A stretch of DNA of 64,000 bases from Siderastrea siderea. Its lineage: Eukaryota; Cnidaria; Anthozoa; Scleractinia; Rhizangiidae. Below, one piece after another: positions 23,861 through 36,000 of the stretch. Position numbers and translations under genes: made by a program. The stretch lies in contig OZ034970.1 of NCBI GenBank assembly GCA_964030785.1, positions 42,216,377 through 42,280,376 of the forward strand, written 5' to 3'. Position 1 is the stretch's first letter. Each line of letters begins with the position of its first letter. The notes under the pieces are model-generated. The model was not told the origin of the DNA. It worked only from the letters and a program-made list of their open reading frames with translations, and made no database searches.

Positions 23861-26800
23861 ATGGCGCACTGGTTTCACAGAAATCCAATCAAAGCGTCTG
23901 CTCCAGTCACTTTTGAGTCCATTCGCAATGTGGCAACCAATTCCTCGTCTTCTAAAATATTATCGTAAGTTTCATATTACTTTGATTGCTGTTTTCACCC
24001 GTTCATGTCGCATGAACGTAAAACGTTGAACGTAAAACTCTTCATGTAAGGTACACTGTATAAAACAGTCTTAAAAGCTCTATCTTTGGACAGGGTTTAA
24101 GTATTTTCCAAGCCTTTCTTTTTAAGGAAGAGAAACCGATCTGAGCACCCCTGTATCTAAACATCTTCTTTGACTGTTAATGTCATTTTAAGTGCACCGA
24201 AGCTCAAGTTGTAAGTTTATCTTTTTCGACAATTATTTTCAATCCTATTTTGCACAGAGACTCAGTTGGAACGCTGCTAGTTCTGTCATATTTGACACAA
24301 ATATTTAATTGTTTGGTTTGTTGTGACATTGATTGGGCAGCTGATCATAAATCAGAATTTATTTTTGTATGGGAAGACTTGTCACATCTGATGTCATGCT
24401 GCATGTGCTAGAACAACTACTAATGATTTCTAGTGAGAGTTTACAGTACATGACAACAACTTCAACTTGAGCTACTGTTGACTAAATTGGAATCATCATG
24501 ATACTAATTTGTAAAAAGACGCACAAGTATTTTTGTACATTTCTCTATGGAGAAACATCACAGGAAGGGTGTGTGCAGAACTACATGTAAATCTTAATGA
24601 ATCATCCTGAATCTTTGACAAAATAGGGTCTCAAATTCTAGTGCACTTTGTAAGAAGGAACAAATAGCTATGACTGACAGAGTCGCAATCAAAGCAAATT
24701 GGTAACCATAAAAGGAAATCCTCCCTCATCCCCCCCCCACCCCCACCCTCCACCATAAAACACCCATTATTAAACAAATAATAATTCCTTCCAGCAATAA
24801 GCTAGTGGGAAACATTGCAAAGAACTAGAGTATTGTTGTCTACTAACAATGTTGTTAGAAAAAGAGTACCTGTATTGCACATTTGCAAACACAAACAAAG
24901 ACAAGGAATCAAAAAGTTAAATAATGTAGAGCCAAATAGGAAGGGTTTACTTTCAGAACAGTATTGAAGGGGCTACGTCACGCTATTTTAGTATCCTTTA
25001 AAAAAGCTAAAAAGTGTCCTCATATCAACTGAATTCCAAAAATAACGGTCTAGCTTTGTTATTAAAGATTGTCTTAAGACACCAAAACTGTTTCTTGTTG
25101 TCTGTTGCTACCGATGGCAAGGATGGAAATGGATTAAAAGTCGAAACAATTGGCCCAATTTTTTAAATGCTATGTTCTCAAAAATCACCCAAAAAATTAT
25201 TATGGACTTAACTATCCCTGATAAAACCCATTTGATATGTTCCTCATAGTTTTATAGGAGCCCTAAAATGTGTATGAGTAAAGGTACTAGGTAACTATTT
25301 TAGCACAAAATTGATCTAAAATAGCAAAATATTCATGACGTAGCCCTTTTGAGGGGTTAAGTTTCTGAAGAAACTGTGATGCCACATCAGTGGGGAAGTG
25401 AAACACACAAATTTGGATGTTTTGTCAACTAAGTGGATATTGGTAATCTGGCCAACTTTAAATTGGCCCCTGTGTAAACTTTAATCCTTAAATTTTATTT
25501 CTGGACTTTTTACTTTACAGTGTCCATTTTACCTTACTTGTAGGGCTGCATTTTAACGTCGGGGATCTTGATGGGCATAGATTTCAGTTCATACAATTTC
25601 TTAGAAGACAAGTATTTTTTCTTCACGGCATTGACATGCCGAATGCATCTAGGCTTACGGTACATATACATGATGTCTCAATTCAGCTGATAAATTGATA
25701 TTCTGATGCTTACTTTCAACAGTTGTCCAAACTGGAAGTTTTTGCAACAGCTAGCTTATGTGAGCACAAAGTCGTCGTTTCCTCCAATTGTCTTTCTTGT
25801 GACCTGAGCAAAAGCAGCAACTATGCTTGGCAATTAATTAATCCTCAGTTACTGTCCGATGGTGACGCAAACATTCTCTAATCTTTATGTGATCTGAAGC
25901 ATGCAAAGATTCTACTGTTATAATCATTTCTCAATTTGTCATACAGAGAACTGAAGCTGGCTAGATCAAAGCTACTGAATTATCTCACAGATCCTTCAAA
26001 TGATCCTAAGTCAATCCAACAAGCAACAGAGATCTACTTGTCACTTCTTCATGGTCTTGTTAATGACCCTGTCAGTGGATCAGGTGACAGCAAGCTGCGC
26101 AAGTTAATCACGTTCAAGTGGACAAACTCCATTTGTGGTAATACTCCAACGTAAGTTACTTACATATCACAGTGGTAAAATCTGAGTTTCTTATTAATAG
26201 TGGTTTAGTTTAATTGCTCAGGTGGTTATAGAGAAGGGCATCATACTTGCTATAATCACCCTGTGAGAGGTGATTATAATTCTGAAGCACTAATTTCCAA
26301 AATGGCCACCGCACGATTTTTGATGTTTCTGGAGCAAAAAAAGAAAAAGAATGCATTTGCTCTGATAATCACCTGAGCAATTATACTAAAAGAATTATTC
26401 TCCTCAGGCTTAGCGAATATTGTGGAATAATCCCCTGGACTTTGTCTCGGGCATTATTCCACAATATTCACTTTGCCTTCAGCGAATAATATTGTTAAAT
26501 ATTCTGAAATTTAAGCCGACTCGTATTATTACATATGTACAGATTATGTGTTGTTGTTAATTTCTTTAAGGTGTGGGGCTGACACTGTCTTTGAGCTAAC
26601 ATCCATTTGTGTTGATGTTGCAATCTGGTACACAAAGTATGCAGCTAAACTGGCAGCTAAGGGAGAGTAAGTGTGCTTGATGTTATTTCATTATTTTAAC
26701 AATACAATCTCAATTGGTTATTGCCATTTGTCAAACAGAGGGCCCTGGATAAAAGTCATTAGTACACATAAATAAACTGACTTGAAATGGGAAATACAAT

Positions 26801-29800
26801 CAGTTCAGCGCTCTTGAAACATGTACACCACATACGTATATATATCAATATGATTTGTACTCAGTGTTGAATTAATCCTCATAATTTTATAGTAAAAACG
26901 ATTTTTTTGGATTACACTACACTACAAAGTTTGGTTGTTTGATAGTATCTTTTTTTGCAATTTGCAATTAATTTTTAATGTCTGTACACAGGGTTACCAT
27001 GGATGAAGCAAAAGAAGTCCACACTAACCTTAGAAATGCTGCAGGAATCTTTAAATTTGTGAAGGTATCAGTTATGGCACTTAAATGCAATATTAACCTA
27101 AACATACAGTGTAAACCGTTGGTAGACTATAGTTAAACAATGGTTTAAGATAATAATTATTTTGAATGTTTTTGTTTTTTACATGGTTAAAACACCACAG
27201 ACCTGTATCAGTGAGTACAATTGTGTAAGCTAGACTTTGCATAATAAATTTACTGAAAGGCTTGGTAAAAAAAAGGAAGTGCTGATTTGGCCATGAATTC
27301 AAGCTCGATATTGGCTCTACTTTGGCACACAGACTATACAGTAGTTGCCTTTAGTGTAACAAAACTACTCCTCTTTTTACGTTTTTGCCTGGGCCCAGTT
27401 GTTCAAAAGGTGGATAACACTATCCACCTTACAAATTGCTATCCAGTGAATAAATGATACCAAAACAGAGTACACTATCCACTGGATAGTGATTTATCCG
27501 GTGGATAGAGTTATCTGCTTTTTGGACCAGAAAGCTTTAATTTGGAGAATTAGCTTACTTACTGAAAATAACTTGCATAAAATTTGTTTGTACCGTAAAG
27601 GAAAGCTTGATGCCACGACTTGGTGACTTATCGGCAGAAAAGGGTGCAGACACAGATCAGAGGGTGCTGGAGGCCTATCAGATGCAGTGTGTAGCGGAAG
27701 CCCAAGAAGGTCAGGATAGCATTGTAGTGCTAAAATTATTTATTTCATTTAACTCTTTACTAACACTGAGGTGAATGGTGGTTTTAAATTGTATACCAAA
27801 GCAGTGGATAGCCACTGTACCCAATAGTTCCTTTGTTCTGGGAAATGTGGGGAAACTTGCACGCGGAATCCAGAAAACTGCAGAGAAGTGAGTAGCAGAT
27901 AGTATCCCAAATCTGAGTAGCCAATCAGAGAACAGGAAAAACACTGTCAAGTGGTTTATGTAACAGCTGATGGCCTGTTAGTAGGGAGCCAATCAGAATG
28001 CAACTTACCCCTTTTAAGTACTTATTTCTAAATGGTTGATCTACCCTACAACTGTACCACATTTTCCTCCAAATACATTACACCATGTGGACCGAACCTG
28101 AAAGCCATTAGGCATGTACAATATTAAAGTCATAACCCAACCTTGTTGACCATGTACTAATTTCTTGTAATATTTACTGATTATTTCTGTCATCACTAAA
28201 AACTCTTTTCTCTCTTGTTTTTCAGTAACTGTGGCTCGAGCTGTGGAGCTCAAACACAAAGCATCACTTATCTCTGCACTCACCAATGAAACAGCAAAAC
28301 TTTTTACTGCTGCAGGTATGCTGTAGTTTATCTACATTATGTAGCCTTGGCATTATTTTGTGCGATTTGGTCATATTTTCCTATAATCTGCAGTTTTTGA
28401 GCCACTTAGTAGCTACCTCATCAATCATGGCTTGGCTTTGCAAGCAAAGATCTATAAAGGGGAAGGCCCAGGTGTAATGCTGGCACACTCAAATGTGTAA
28501 CTGATGAGGCCAATGCAGGACAGGCAGACCTGGTCGCAGTGGAAGCGGCTGCATGTGAAGGTCTGGTCTGGGCTTGGTACTGAAGCCTTACACTTCTTCC
28601 TCCTTGTTCTTGTGTCCTCAAAGCTGGCCCTGAGGGTACTTTTGAAGGAGGAAGCAGCCTGGTGGATGCTGTGTCACCAGGCCTTGCAGTCAGGAGCCAG
28701 CTTCCTACTTTGCATGTGAATGAGAAAAATTGAAAATCAAAATGGCCTTCTTTACTTTTTGGCCTGTAGTCATTTCATAAGTATTATTTAATGATGATAA
28801 TTTCTTTGTCATGTTAATTATTCATACAGGTGATGCCTTGAAGTCTGTGGAGCCATTAAAAGCTGGAAAATGGAAGAAATACTTGGATCTCAAGGCTGCT
28901 TTCTATCAATCTTATGTAAGTTAATTTTTTCTGTTGGGTCATAATGTAATTGACAACTTACTTTTCACCACTTTTTTGTCATTTGTTGCAGGCATATTGT
29001 TTCTGTGGAGATACACTTCTTGACGAGGATCAGTGCGGAAAAGCAATCCGTGCATTGCGAGAGAGTGATAAATGTAATTTTGTGTTGATGTTGTTGTTGT
29101 TGTTTGTTGACAAGAATTTATGCATAATATAGTGCATCTTGCTCTTGGCTTTAAAGTACATGTACAGAGAAATAGTTTTTTTGAGCAACAAAAATGTAAC
29201 TTAGAATCTCAGATTTTGTGAAAGAATGTTAAATAATATTGTTTCTGTGGAGAGACACGTCTTGATGAGGATCAGTGCAGAAAAGCAATCCATGATTTGT
29301 GAGAGAGTGATAAATGTAATTTTGTGTTGCGTTGTTGTTGTTGTTGTTTGTGGACAAGAATTTATGCAACATAACTTGCTCTTGGCTCTAAAGTACATGT
29401 ACAGAGAAGTTGTTTTTTTGAGCAACAAAAATGTAACTCAGAATCTCAGATTTTGTTAAAGAATATTAAACAATGATTGTTTCTGTGGAGACACACTTGG
29501 TGTGGATCAGTGCAGAAAAGCAATCTGTGCTTTGCGAGAGAGTGATAAATGTAATTTTGTGTTGTTGTTACTGTTGTTGTTTGTGGAGAAGAAATAAGGG
29601 GTAATAACTTGCTTTAGCTCTGTAAGTACATGTACAGAGAAATAGGTTTTGTGAGCAACAAAAATGTAACTTAGAATCTCAGATATTCAACAGTCTTTGC
29701 CTATTTGAGTCTTGCCCTAATGTGTTGCAATGTAGTGAAGAGCAACAAACAATCAATGTACATGTAAGTTTCGTGCAGGCTGCTTTATAGGATATAGGAT

Positions 29801-31622
29801 AATATCTTAGTTTATGGGGACTTTTTAGTTTCCCAGAAACTCTCTCAAGGAGCTCTGTGTGCAAATAATTGTTTTTTTTTTATTTCCAGTGTACAAAAAA
29901 GCTGAAACCATATCTCGGGAGTACTCTAGTACTAAGGGCCCTGGTACAACTGCCAGACCATGGGAACACCCATTCTTTCTAAAACTGGGCCCCATCATCA
30001 GAAAGAAGCTGGAGAAAGCCAACCATGAGAATGGCTTCATGTAAGTGCCCCAAGACATACTAATAATGAATCATTATTTAATATGCAGTTTGTTCGTAGG
30101 TGAACATTTACCGGTAGTCATTGGCATAATTTTTGTAATTAAATTAAGCCAGACTAAGACAAAAAAAGCAAATACACATTTACATGTAGTAGTTGATGTG
30201 TGAGGTGCATGTTGTAATCAAAATGATGGTTAAAAAACTATGACTGTTCAAATTTGTTTTATTCAGTTACTTTCATAAGATCCCAGAAGAGGTTCCTGAG
30301 CTGGAACTGAAAGCGACTCATGGCTTAGCAAGTCCACAGGAGTTTACGCTACCAGCTCCTCATGCCATGTGGGCAGGGGATACTTACACTGGATTTGATG
30401 CATCCAAAGCTCACCCTCCACAGCCGGTAAGTCATTTACATGTAGCATTTTAATAAACAATCAACAGTGCTCAACAGGGGGTAGGGGTAGAGAAAAGACA
30501 AGTAACATTACCACTTCTTCCCTCTGGATGGAATGCTAGTCTATCACAGGGTTATTCCCAGAATTTTGCAGTGCTTTCACTGATGGTTCCCTGATATCTA
30601 GCCAGTTAGGAGTACAGTTTCTTTTCTAAGGAAACCTGACATCAGAATGTTTGTCTGTCCTTCCGTCCGTCCGTCTGTCCGTCTGTCCCTCCCTCCCTCC
30701 GTCCCTCCATCACTCCCTCCGTCCCTCCCTCCCTTCCTTCCTCCCCCCTCCCACACTACTGCCACACCTCCTACCTAAATAAGTACCAGGTAATTATGAT
30801 AATTAGTTTATGTGGCTCAATTAGTCTTCCATGAAAACTGAAACATTCTGATTGCTTCCCAAACGGTCTAAAATTTGCTCAATTAAATTAATATGACCAA
30901 AAAGGAAGCAAAACAAACTCAACAAATACCTTATTATAGGAAATTAACGCTTGTTTTAATTAAGGTATTTGAAATTAGCGGGACTAAATTAACGCGAATT
31001 GAAGGGAAAATTACTCCACAATAAAGGAAATAGAGAGGGGGTAAAATTTCAAAATGATGGAAATTAACGCGATTAGCACAAAGAAACACCTTGTGGTCTC
31101 AACTGGAACAAATTTATTTCTAACTGAATTTAAAGATCACGAACAAAACAGGTGTACAGGTGTGCGAGGCAATTTCTTTACAGACAATGTGCGTTAAATT
31201 CTGCCTAAATGTAGCAAAGCTATTGATTTGTGGGTGTCAAGAATGTCTGGACTGTATCCAGAATATGGGATTAAAATTGTGGAAATTAAAGTCGCGGAAA
31301 TTAACGCTCCACTTAATTAACAACGCGGAAATAAACGCTCACAGAAATTAACACGACTTAAAAATTCGCGTTAATTTCAGGGAGCTTTAATTTCCTTTAA
31401 TAATGTAGTTATGCACACTAGAGTAGTTTAAGGGCTTCATCTTGTAGCTTAAAAGTATATATATGTACGTGTTTAATAATGTAAATAAGTGATTTGTCAC
31501 ATCTATATGTTTTGTTACAGCAACCCCAAGGTGCTTCAGGTGATGTCAAACCTGTCTCTGAACCTGAGGATTCAAGTCCCGTGAAACCAGCTAACAATTC
31601 ATCCGGTTGTATTGTATCGTAA
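23861..31622 (+). CDS. BROX: BRO1 domain-containing protein BROX
   Basis: Eleven coding exons join in phase: 23861-23964, 25947-26150, 26571-26666, 26992-27064, 27601-27709, 28226-28315, 28830-28915, 28992-29073, 29890-30040, 30267-30426 and 31521-31622. The product is 418 residues; human BROX has 411. It starts MAHWFHRNPIKASAPVTFES, matching the conserved BROX N-terminus, and keeps FELTSICVDVAIWYTKYA, AYQMQCVAEAQEVTVARAVE and REYSSTKGPG of the BRO1 fold, which binds ESCRT-III (CHMP4). It ends in the CaaX box CIVS; Ser in the last place predicts farnesylation and membrane attachment, as known for BROX. The family acts in ESCRT-linked membrane and nuclear-envelope repair. Exon 8 has two decayed copies downstream. 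AATAAA at 31814-31819 is a candidate poly(A) signal. Confidence 0.95.
24966..25350. repeat. Inverted-terminus element in BROX intron 1
   Basis: AAGGGGCTACGTCACG near 24967-24982 is mirrored by CATGACGTAGCCCTTTT at 25334-25350. The 385 bp between lack coding potential. Probable MITE. Confidence 0.65.
26211..26383. repeat. Fold-back element in BROX intron 2
   Basis: TAATTGCTCAGGTGGTTAT at 26211-26229 pairs with ATAATCACCTGAGCAATTA at 26365-26383, with one mismatch over 19 bp. A second inner pair (GGTGATTATAATTCT) occurs near 26269. Confidence 0.7.
26413..26471. repeat. Short hairpin in BROX intron 2
   Basis: GAATATTGTGGAATAAT and its reverse complement ATTATTCCACAATATTC flank a loop of about 25 bases. 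Confidence 0.75.
27399..27529. repeat. MITE-like element in BROX intron 4
   Basis: The left end CCCAGTTGTTCAAAAGGTGG and right end CTGCTTTTTGGACCAG are imperfectly inverted. Inside, the motif CACTATCCA(C/G)(T/C)GGATA recurs in both orientations. The design matches a MITE family I recall as very common in corals. Confidence 0.65.
29231..29692 (+). pseudogene. Two decayed tandem copies of BROX exon 8
   Basis: The segment starting with exon 8 (28992 to about 29230) is repeated twice, with periods of about 240 and 235 bp. Each repeat contains an exon-like core (29237-29315 and 29477-29550), a GTT run, and a tail with GAGCAACAAAAATGTAACT. Copy 2 reads CFCGETRLDEDQCRKAIHDL and then a TGA stop. Copy 3 stays open (CFCGDTLGVDQCRKAICALR) but has lost a codon. 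Neither has the CAG acceptor of the real exon, though the donor GTAATT is kept. They lie in the intron before exon 9 (29890). Confidence 0.85.
30656..30756. repeat. Pyrimidine-rich CCGT/CCCT microsatellite
   Basis: Short tetranucleotide units (CCGT, CTGT, CCCT, CTTC) in BROX intron 10. Confidence 0.85.
30930..31390. repeat. Region of recurring GAAATTAACGC motifs
   Basis: At least seven copies of GAAATTAACGC-like words appear between 30940 and 31340, and an inverted GCGTTAATTTC stands near 31368. It looks like a degenerate interspersed element in the last BROX intron. A 63-codon frame inside is not supported. Confidence 0.5.
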
Positions 31623-31859
31623 AATGTCCATTTTAATATGTGATTTAGTTAAAGAACAAAACTGACAGTGCCATCTGAAAGTTTTTTTGAAGTTGTAGAT
31701 GTGTATTTGTAAAATATAATGGCATAAATGTGCTTTCTTATATATCATGTTGCCTAGTTTAGAAGGAAAAAAATCTTCATTTTATTCTCTTACCTGGGTC
31801 ATAAGGGTCGCCAAATAAATCTGCGAAAAGTCGGTATTTTATGATGGTAAAAATATTGA

Positions 31860-32960
31860 TAAACGAATAGACTCACAGGAAGGTACCACTCAGTGGCTTA
31901 TATTTGAATGGTTTTTTAAAATTAGTGTTTTATTCACATTCAAAAGTAAGAACCACCCTGTACAGCGTAATAATTTGCAACACAGGAAAGGATATCAACA
32001 CAGATACTGGTTATATTGAAGATAAATATGCGCTGTAAAATGAGGGGTTTTGACGCACTCTCTAATCTGAGTTGACCTGTAATAGGAGGACCGGTCCTAT
32101 GCAGTAGTCTATATAGAATACGATTGTCTCTCCCGAACCAAACGAACTCAGCCTAGTACCTATGCGTTTATTTCCTGCTCACTCGACTTGGCGCAAAATT
32201 TTGTGACGTCACCGAATGGTATACCCGGCTACTCATTCGGTGGCTTCATGACATTTTGCGCCAAGTCGAGGTGCGGAGGAGAACGCCTGGGTACTAGGCT
32301 GAAATGAACGGCCGGTTTTAAAGAGGAGTCTGATTATGGATACAAAGGTGTCTGTAGAGAGGGGCTCGAATGTACGTGAAAAATATTGTTAGGATATATG
32401 ATACGTGTATATTGTCAACCAATCACCAATCATATACGGAAAATGCAGAAACGAAAATTGGGAAATTTGTAACTGATTATAACCTGGTTTCAAATAACTA
32501 AATCTTATATTTAGAAAAGAAGTGTAGAGATATTGGTAATGAAAGAAGAAAGGCCAGTACGTGAGTCTGGGAATACGAAAAACTAAATGTTATGTAGCTG
32601 GAACTTAAATGTTTAGCATTTGAATTTAAAAAAAAAAGCATCCAAAGTATGGGCGTAGTCTGTTACATTCCAAACTTAAAACCTAAAAAAGGGTAAAATT
32701 TTGTAAAGCGTTGGAAAGCAAACGGTACCATGGGAAAGCATGTCTCTGGCTTTCATTCGAATAGCCACAATTGAGAATTTCAAGACTCAAAAGTTAGAAT
32801 CACCTTGTACAGCATAACAAACAGTACCACAGGAATTACTGCTCAGTAGCTTTCATTTGAAGGGGTTACACTTCACGATTTCATTCGCAGACTCAAAAGT
32901 TAGAACCACCTTGTGCCGCATAACAAACAGCACAAGTACTATCCAATAGCTTTCATTTCA
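31860..32960. repeat. Degenerate satellite-like repeats between BROX and the fibrinogen-domain gene
   Basis: Words such as ACTCAAAAGTTAGAACCACC, CAGCATAACAAACAGTACC and AGTAGCTTTCATTTGAA recur in order near 31870-31990, 32740-32860 and 32880-32965, with a period of roughly 95-100 bp where adjacent. Between 32000 and 32700 the pattern is lost. No gene is seen here; it covers the 3' flanks of two convergent genes. Confidence 0.6.
32149..32301. repeat. Fold-back element
   Basis: CAGCCTAGTACC at the left end is mirrored by GGTACTAGGCTG at the right. Inside, CTCGACTTGGCGCAAAAT is mirrored by ATTTTGCGCCAAGTCGAG, and CACCGAATG by CATTCGGTG. A 153-bp nested hairpin. Confidence 0.8.
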
Positions 32961-33012
32961 ACTGACAAACTTAGAAGATTTCACGATAAGCAGAACCACG
33001 GGAGCGAAATGG

Positions 33013-36000
33013 TCAGCGTATCTTCATTTCGCTAAAAATGATATCATCGTTTGCGATTTTCCAGGAATACCACTTAGGTCGGGCCTGGCGGTTTAGATTT
33101 CCGCATCCGCAGTCTGTATACCACCAGCCAGCGTTATCGTCATCGGCGCAGTCTCCTTTGTCAAAGTCGCTGGTGGCAAACTGTTGCCATGACAAGGAAG
33201 CTCCGCAATCGCCGATGTTGCCACGGTAACCAGATATCTCCAGGCGGTACTTAACGTCTGGACCGTTAACTTTGAAATAAGAGTATACTGCGTAACCGAT
33301 CGTGTTTTCGCGAGATTTCAGATCAACTCGAAGCTCACGCGGAGATTTCGTTAGTTCGTAAAGGATCTTGTTTCCGAGCCAAAACTCGCCCACGGAATTT
33401 CCAAAGCCATTTTCATACTCGACCCATTTCCTGTCGAACGACATTGAGAAAGGACTGGTGCGCCTCTGAATCAGAGTCCAGCCCCCTCCGTCTGTTTGTT
33501 GATCACAGAAGACTTGAACCAACCCAATGTTGGTTATGTTGATGTCGTATAGTCCGTCTGAGATTTCGCCTGAATCTTTTAGGCAGAGGCAGCTTTCTGC
33601 CAAAAATAAAGTTCAGTGAATGAGTAATACTTTCATAAAACCATACATCTGTACACTGACTTGTGAATGCTGTATATCACCAAAACAAAAACAGCGGAGT
33701 AAATAGTAAGTTTTGAAGGTCTTAACAGCCTGTCTAAAGCAAACAAACTATAGGTTGTTTACTGTGCATGTAGCGAGTTCAAAAGATATCTCAAGAGCAA
33801 CTACCCCTGCGAACAGCGGGACCTTCAAACCATAGCACAACGCGAACAAATTTATAGCGATACCAAAAAATCTAAGAGATTTATCGTTCAACGATTTTGA
33901 GGACGTTAGTAACACTACAAGAAACTGAAATGTGACAGGTTAAGCGCGACCATACTACACAAATAACTAACTGTTTCTACAGTCGAAGCTCTCGTAAGCG
34001 ACCACCTTGGGAATTCAGAAAACTGGTCGCAACTAGAGCTGGTCGCTTATGAGAATGGGCTCTGGTTAGCGACCACGTGATGAAACAATAGAGACGGGTA
34101 GCTTACAATAGCTTTTAGCAGAAAGCTTGGTATATGTTAATGGTTATTAATAATTTTGTAGTAATAATATTGAATAGTTTTTAGTGCCTGTTACAGAAGA
34201 GGTTCACGTAGCGCTAGTGTTATGTATTACTCTAGAGTTGATCAAGAACCGAGTGCTTTTATTTAAGTGTTGACCAATCCCGTCGGTAGCTCACAAAAGC
34301 GGTCGCGGTCGCTTACGGGAGCGGTCGCTTACGGGAGCGGTCGCTTACGAGAGCTTTTCGTTACAGAGTTTAAGTGACAATTCAAACGGGGTTTCACAAT
34401 GCTGGTCGTAACTACAGCTGGTCGCCTACAAGAGTGGTCGCAAGGAGAGCTTTGACTGTAGTTGGATATTGAAGGGCGGTACTGAAAGGGTGATGGCCAT
34501 GCAACGAAATTGATTCACAGGGGATGTCAAAACGATGGTCAGGTTTGGTGGCACAGAAATACTTAACTCCCTTTGTAGAAATAGTTGAGCATGGAAGAAC
34601 TAAAGGTCTTGAGAATAAGAATTGAATTGTCATTGCTCCAGTCGCTTACCTCTGTCGTGGCACGAAATAGATCCACCAAGGAGAGGGCTAGGCTGAAATA
34701 AAAACAACGACGGTTACAAGTATATTTAACAATTATTCTACGAGGGTGCGCTGGATATCGAATGATAGATAACGCGCCGAGTTGGTTATAATCATTTGAT
34801 ATCCAGGAAGCCCGAGTAGAATAATTGTTTTATTAAAAACTTCGCCACTATTTAAGAAAAAATCAAGAAAGAAAGGCAAAAAAATGAGAAAAGAGATAAA
34901 AAGGGAACAAGAATCGATCACATGACTGAACGAAAAGGGGCCAAAACCTTGCGAAGTGCTGCAGCGTTTCATTGCAAAGCTGAATGAATCAATGAAACTG
35001 CTCGAAAGTGAACGAAGTGGCACAAGTTTTGGAAAAAAATCTTTTAAATTGTTGGCTGTGAAATATGGTACGTGTTTTATTTTTCCTAAAACATTGTTGT
35101 AATCATCGTTCAAAGCAAGTGAAGCTGTACGATTTCATCCTATTAGCTGCTGGAGTTGAAACGGAGCAAGTTTGTAATCTGTTCGCACAACAGATCCATC
35201 ATGTGCGTGTTTGATCGAGCAGAAGACAGAACTAATTTGAACTTGAAGAAGTAATTTCTAAGCGGCTCAGAAGCAAGATTGCTTTAGCGAGGAACATTAG
35301 AATTCACCATCATAGTTTGTTAAACGCAAAGCACAAAACGTAGTTGTTCTCGGTTTAGAGGTTGCGGACGGAATGGTAAAAACAACACTCAGACAACTGG
35401 GAAAGCGATTCAACTCCGTTTACATGGCATCCGATTTCTATCTGAACATTTGGACCTGTTGGAACACAGAGCTACAACGAGTGCAGGTAAACCAGTGTCA
35501 ATTTTGCGTGTTGTAGCCGAAAAAATTCGCTGCCTTTCTTCTTGGTAGTTGTTTAGTACTTGTTTAGGTTGCTTCATGATTTTCGTACCGACTCGCCATG
35601 AATGTGTGATAGCTTTCATTAAATACTTCTTCCCCATTTCACTGTGTCTTTCATGTTTTGTCTTGATATTTTGAGGTGGAAAGCCTTGTTGATAAAACCT
35701 ACTGTTTGTTCAATTTCAATAATCGACGTGACGATCGATGAAAGAAATTAATTGCAAACACAACGCTTAATGCTTAAATTTCTATTTCTGCACAGTTACT
35801 TGTTGTCTTAAGAAATCAAGCACTATGGAACAATTTTGATTTGTGTCTTAGTGACGTTGTTGCAATTTCTGCTTTATTTAAATTCGCAGCCAAGTGATTT
35901 TTCTCATCCGTTTTTCTCGCCGGCTTGCTCGCGAGGAAAAAACTTTCAGCTCACGTTGTTGAGTGTTCATTGACCATATATGGTCGCAGCAGGTATATGA

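Noticed and set aside
31160..31351. 63-codon frame in the last BROX intron
   Set aside because: It overlaps repeated GAAATTAACGC motifs and has no splice context.
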